Program-made: the position numbers and the translations under genes | Notes under the pieces: generated by a model | Databases searched by the model: none | What the model saw: the letters and a program-made list of their open reading frames with translations, nothing else | What the model was told of the DNA's origin: nothing | DNA from: Serratia sp. FDAARGOS_506 | GTDB lineage: Bacteria; Pseudomonadota; Gammaproteobacteria; Enterobacterales; Enterobacteriaceae | Direction of reading: 5' to 3' | NCBI RefSeq assembly: GCF_003812745.1 | Contig: NZ_CP033831.1 | Location: 1,178,001 to 1,242,000 of the forward strand | DNA length: 64,000 bases | Shown: piece after piece, positions 63,140 to 64,000 of the stretch | How positions within the stretch are numbered: position 1 is the first letter of the stretch | Layout of the letters: every line of letters starts with the position of its first letter

Positions 63140-63936
63140 GGCGCTGGCGCCTAATGCTGGTCAGTTAGCGTTTTTCTGAACGTATTTGTGCAGTTTTCGG
63201 TCGATAAAAGCGAGATGTCCCATGTGGCTCCTGCACCTCGACCGAGCCAGGGGCCGAAGGCGCGGCCCCTGGCAACCCGCGCCTTTGCCCTATCAGACGA
63301 TTGGCTTTGCCAACTTTACTCAGCCCATCCCTGGGCCTCGCCCCTTCGGGGCCGCTGCAAGCAGCGTTCAAATCTGCTCCAGGCAGATTTGTCCTCTCTC
63401 CGCCATAGCGCATTGAGGCCGGTTGCGACAGGCGTCCCTGCCTGTCTCACCTGAAACCGCCGTCCATGGCGGTTTCTCCTAATGCGCTATGCCTGCGTTC
63501 GGCGTCTTCAAGGGCGCCTTACACTTGTGCTCATCTCCAACTTCTCTTCTCTGCCATAACCTCATAAAGGACGGGTTGCCCGGTAGCCACCAGCTCGGGT
63601 GTTGACCTTTGGCGCGCATCACCGGCTGCCGAGCAAGACGGCATTGTCAGGGGCAACCGGCCAGGGAAGGCCGGTTGAGGCGAGACTAACAGGGACGTTT
63701 GTCGTAGCCGACCCGCCCGACAATGCAGACGCGGCGAGGGTATCCGCACAGCGGACAGACGGTGTTAAGCGAAGGCGCGGGTGGAGGGGCCGCGCCTTCG
63801 GCCCCTCCAATTGCCATTCATTGTAGTAACAGAGAAATTCTGGGCATTTACGGCAATTCATCCTGCACGCCACGTACAGAGACTGGATAAAAAAATGCCA
63901 GTCAGGCTTAAGTGACCAGCATTAGGCGCTGGCGCC
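63140..63936. mobile_element. Non-autonomous structured element with 12-bp target duplication
   Basis: The element runs 63152-63924 (773 bp). Its ends are TAATGCTGGTCAGTTA and, on the other strand, TAATGCTGGTCACTTA (15 of 16 identical). The flanking GGCGCTGGCGCC is repeated exactly on both sides (63140-63151 and 63925-63936), a 12-bp target duplication. Ends and duplication length resemble IS4-type elements, but no open frame over about 85 codons exists inside. Joining the flanks restores a perfect terminator stem AAGGGGCGC...GCGCCCCTT. The interior is a chain of strong stem-loops described under findings. Confidence 0.85.
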
Positions 63937-63962
63937 CCTTAATCTTTGTTAACCCCCGCAGC

Positions 63963-64000
63963 TTAAATGCCGGCGGTTTCACGAATATAACGGCGCGCTT
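63963..64000 (-). CDS. C-terminal end of an unidentified gene
   Basis: The last 11 codons of a minus-strand frame (ARRYIRETAGI, then TAA at 63963-63965), continuing past the window. The position, just beyond the split bidirectional terminator and convergent with the P1 peptidase, fits a real gene end. Too short to name. Confidence 0.4.
   Translation of the reverse strand, partial: ARRYIRETAGI

Noticed and set aside
63152-63924. A transposase gene or intact insertion sequence inside the structured element
   Set aside because: No frame over about 85 codons and none with transposase motifs; the element is non-coding.

Overview
The window is an ordinary stretch of enterobacterial chromosome with high GC and mostly dense, E. 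coli-like gene order. Gene content and order (hofM-mrcA-nudE-igaA-yrfG-hslR-hslO-pckA, ompR-envZ, greB, tex, feoABC, bioH-gntX-nfuA, malPQ/malT, glp, glg, asd, gnt, yhhW-ryhB-yhhY) match the E. coli 73-77 minute region. Codon use, GC content and the local gene set fit Serratia (S. marcescens-like) best. The genus is an inference from general similarity; no 16S or other marker is present.

Layout. 1-10.1 kb: cell wall synthesis (PBP1A), nucleotide hydrolases (NudE, YrfG), the Rcs brake IgaA, two heat-shock proteins (HslR, HslO) and PEP carboxykinase. 10.2-10.96 kb: an inserted FitAB-type toxin-antitoxin pair. 11-15.3 kb: EnvZ/OmpR and GreB, separated by a cbpA-cbpM co-chaperone pair that is not at this place in E. 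coli K-12. 15.5-24 kb: Tex, Fur-controlled ferrous iron uptake (feoABC), a DUF1471 periplasmic protein, BioH, GntX, NfuA and an ERIC repeat. 24-35.8 kb: maltodextrin metabolism (malQ-malP, divergent malT with MalT boxes between) and glycerol-3-phosphate metabolism (glpE, glpG, glpR, glpD with CRP and GlpR sites). 35.9-47 kb: glycogen operon glgBXCAP and asd. 47.2-51.2 kb: YhgN and the gluconate set gntK-gntT-gntR with a double GntR operator.

51.4-58.7 kb is the main accessory block: a yhf-type operon of unknown function (yhfZ, yhfY, yhfX, yhfW, php, yhfU, yhfT). It lacks yhfS and ends instead in a secreted class A acid phosphatase. Two matching inverted repeats, one before yhfZ and one before yhfX, look like the operators of the operon's own regulator. 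58.8-60.3 kb is an AT-rich insert with one unrecognised protein gene and a palindromic element. 60.3-63.1 kb holds a pirin (yhhW), the Fur-regulated small RNA RyhB, an acetyltransferase (yhhY) and a Tat-exported P1 family peptidase.

The window ends with a 773 bp non-coding element (63152-63924). It has terminal inverted repeats and a perfect 12 bp target duplication, and it sits exactly inside what was a transcription terminator. Its interior is a chain of about ten strong stem-loops, two of the groups closed by long-range stems. With no transposase inside, it looks like a non-autonomous mobile element carrying a highly structured DNA or RNA. This element and the yhf operon with its predicted operators are the best candidates for something undescribed.
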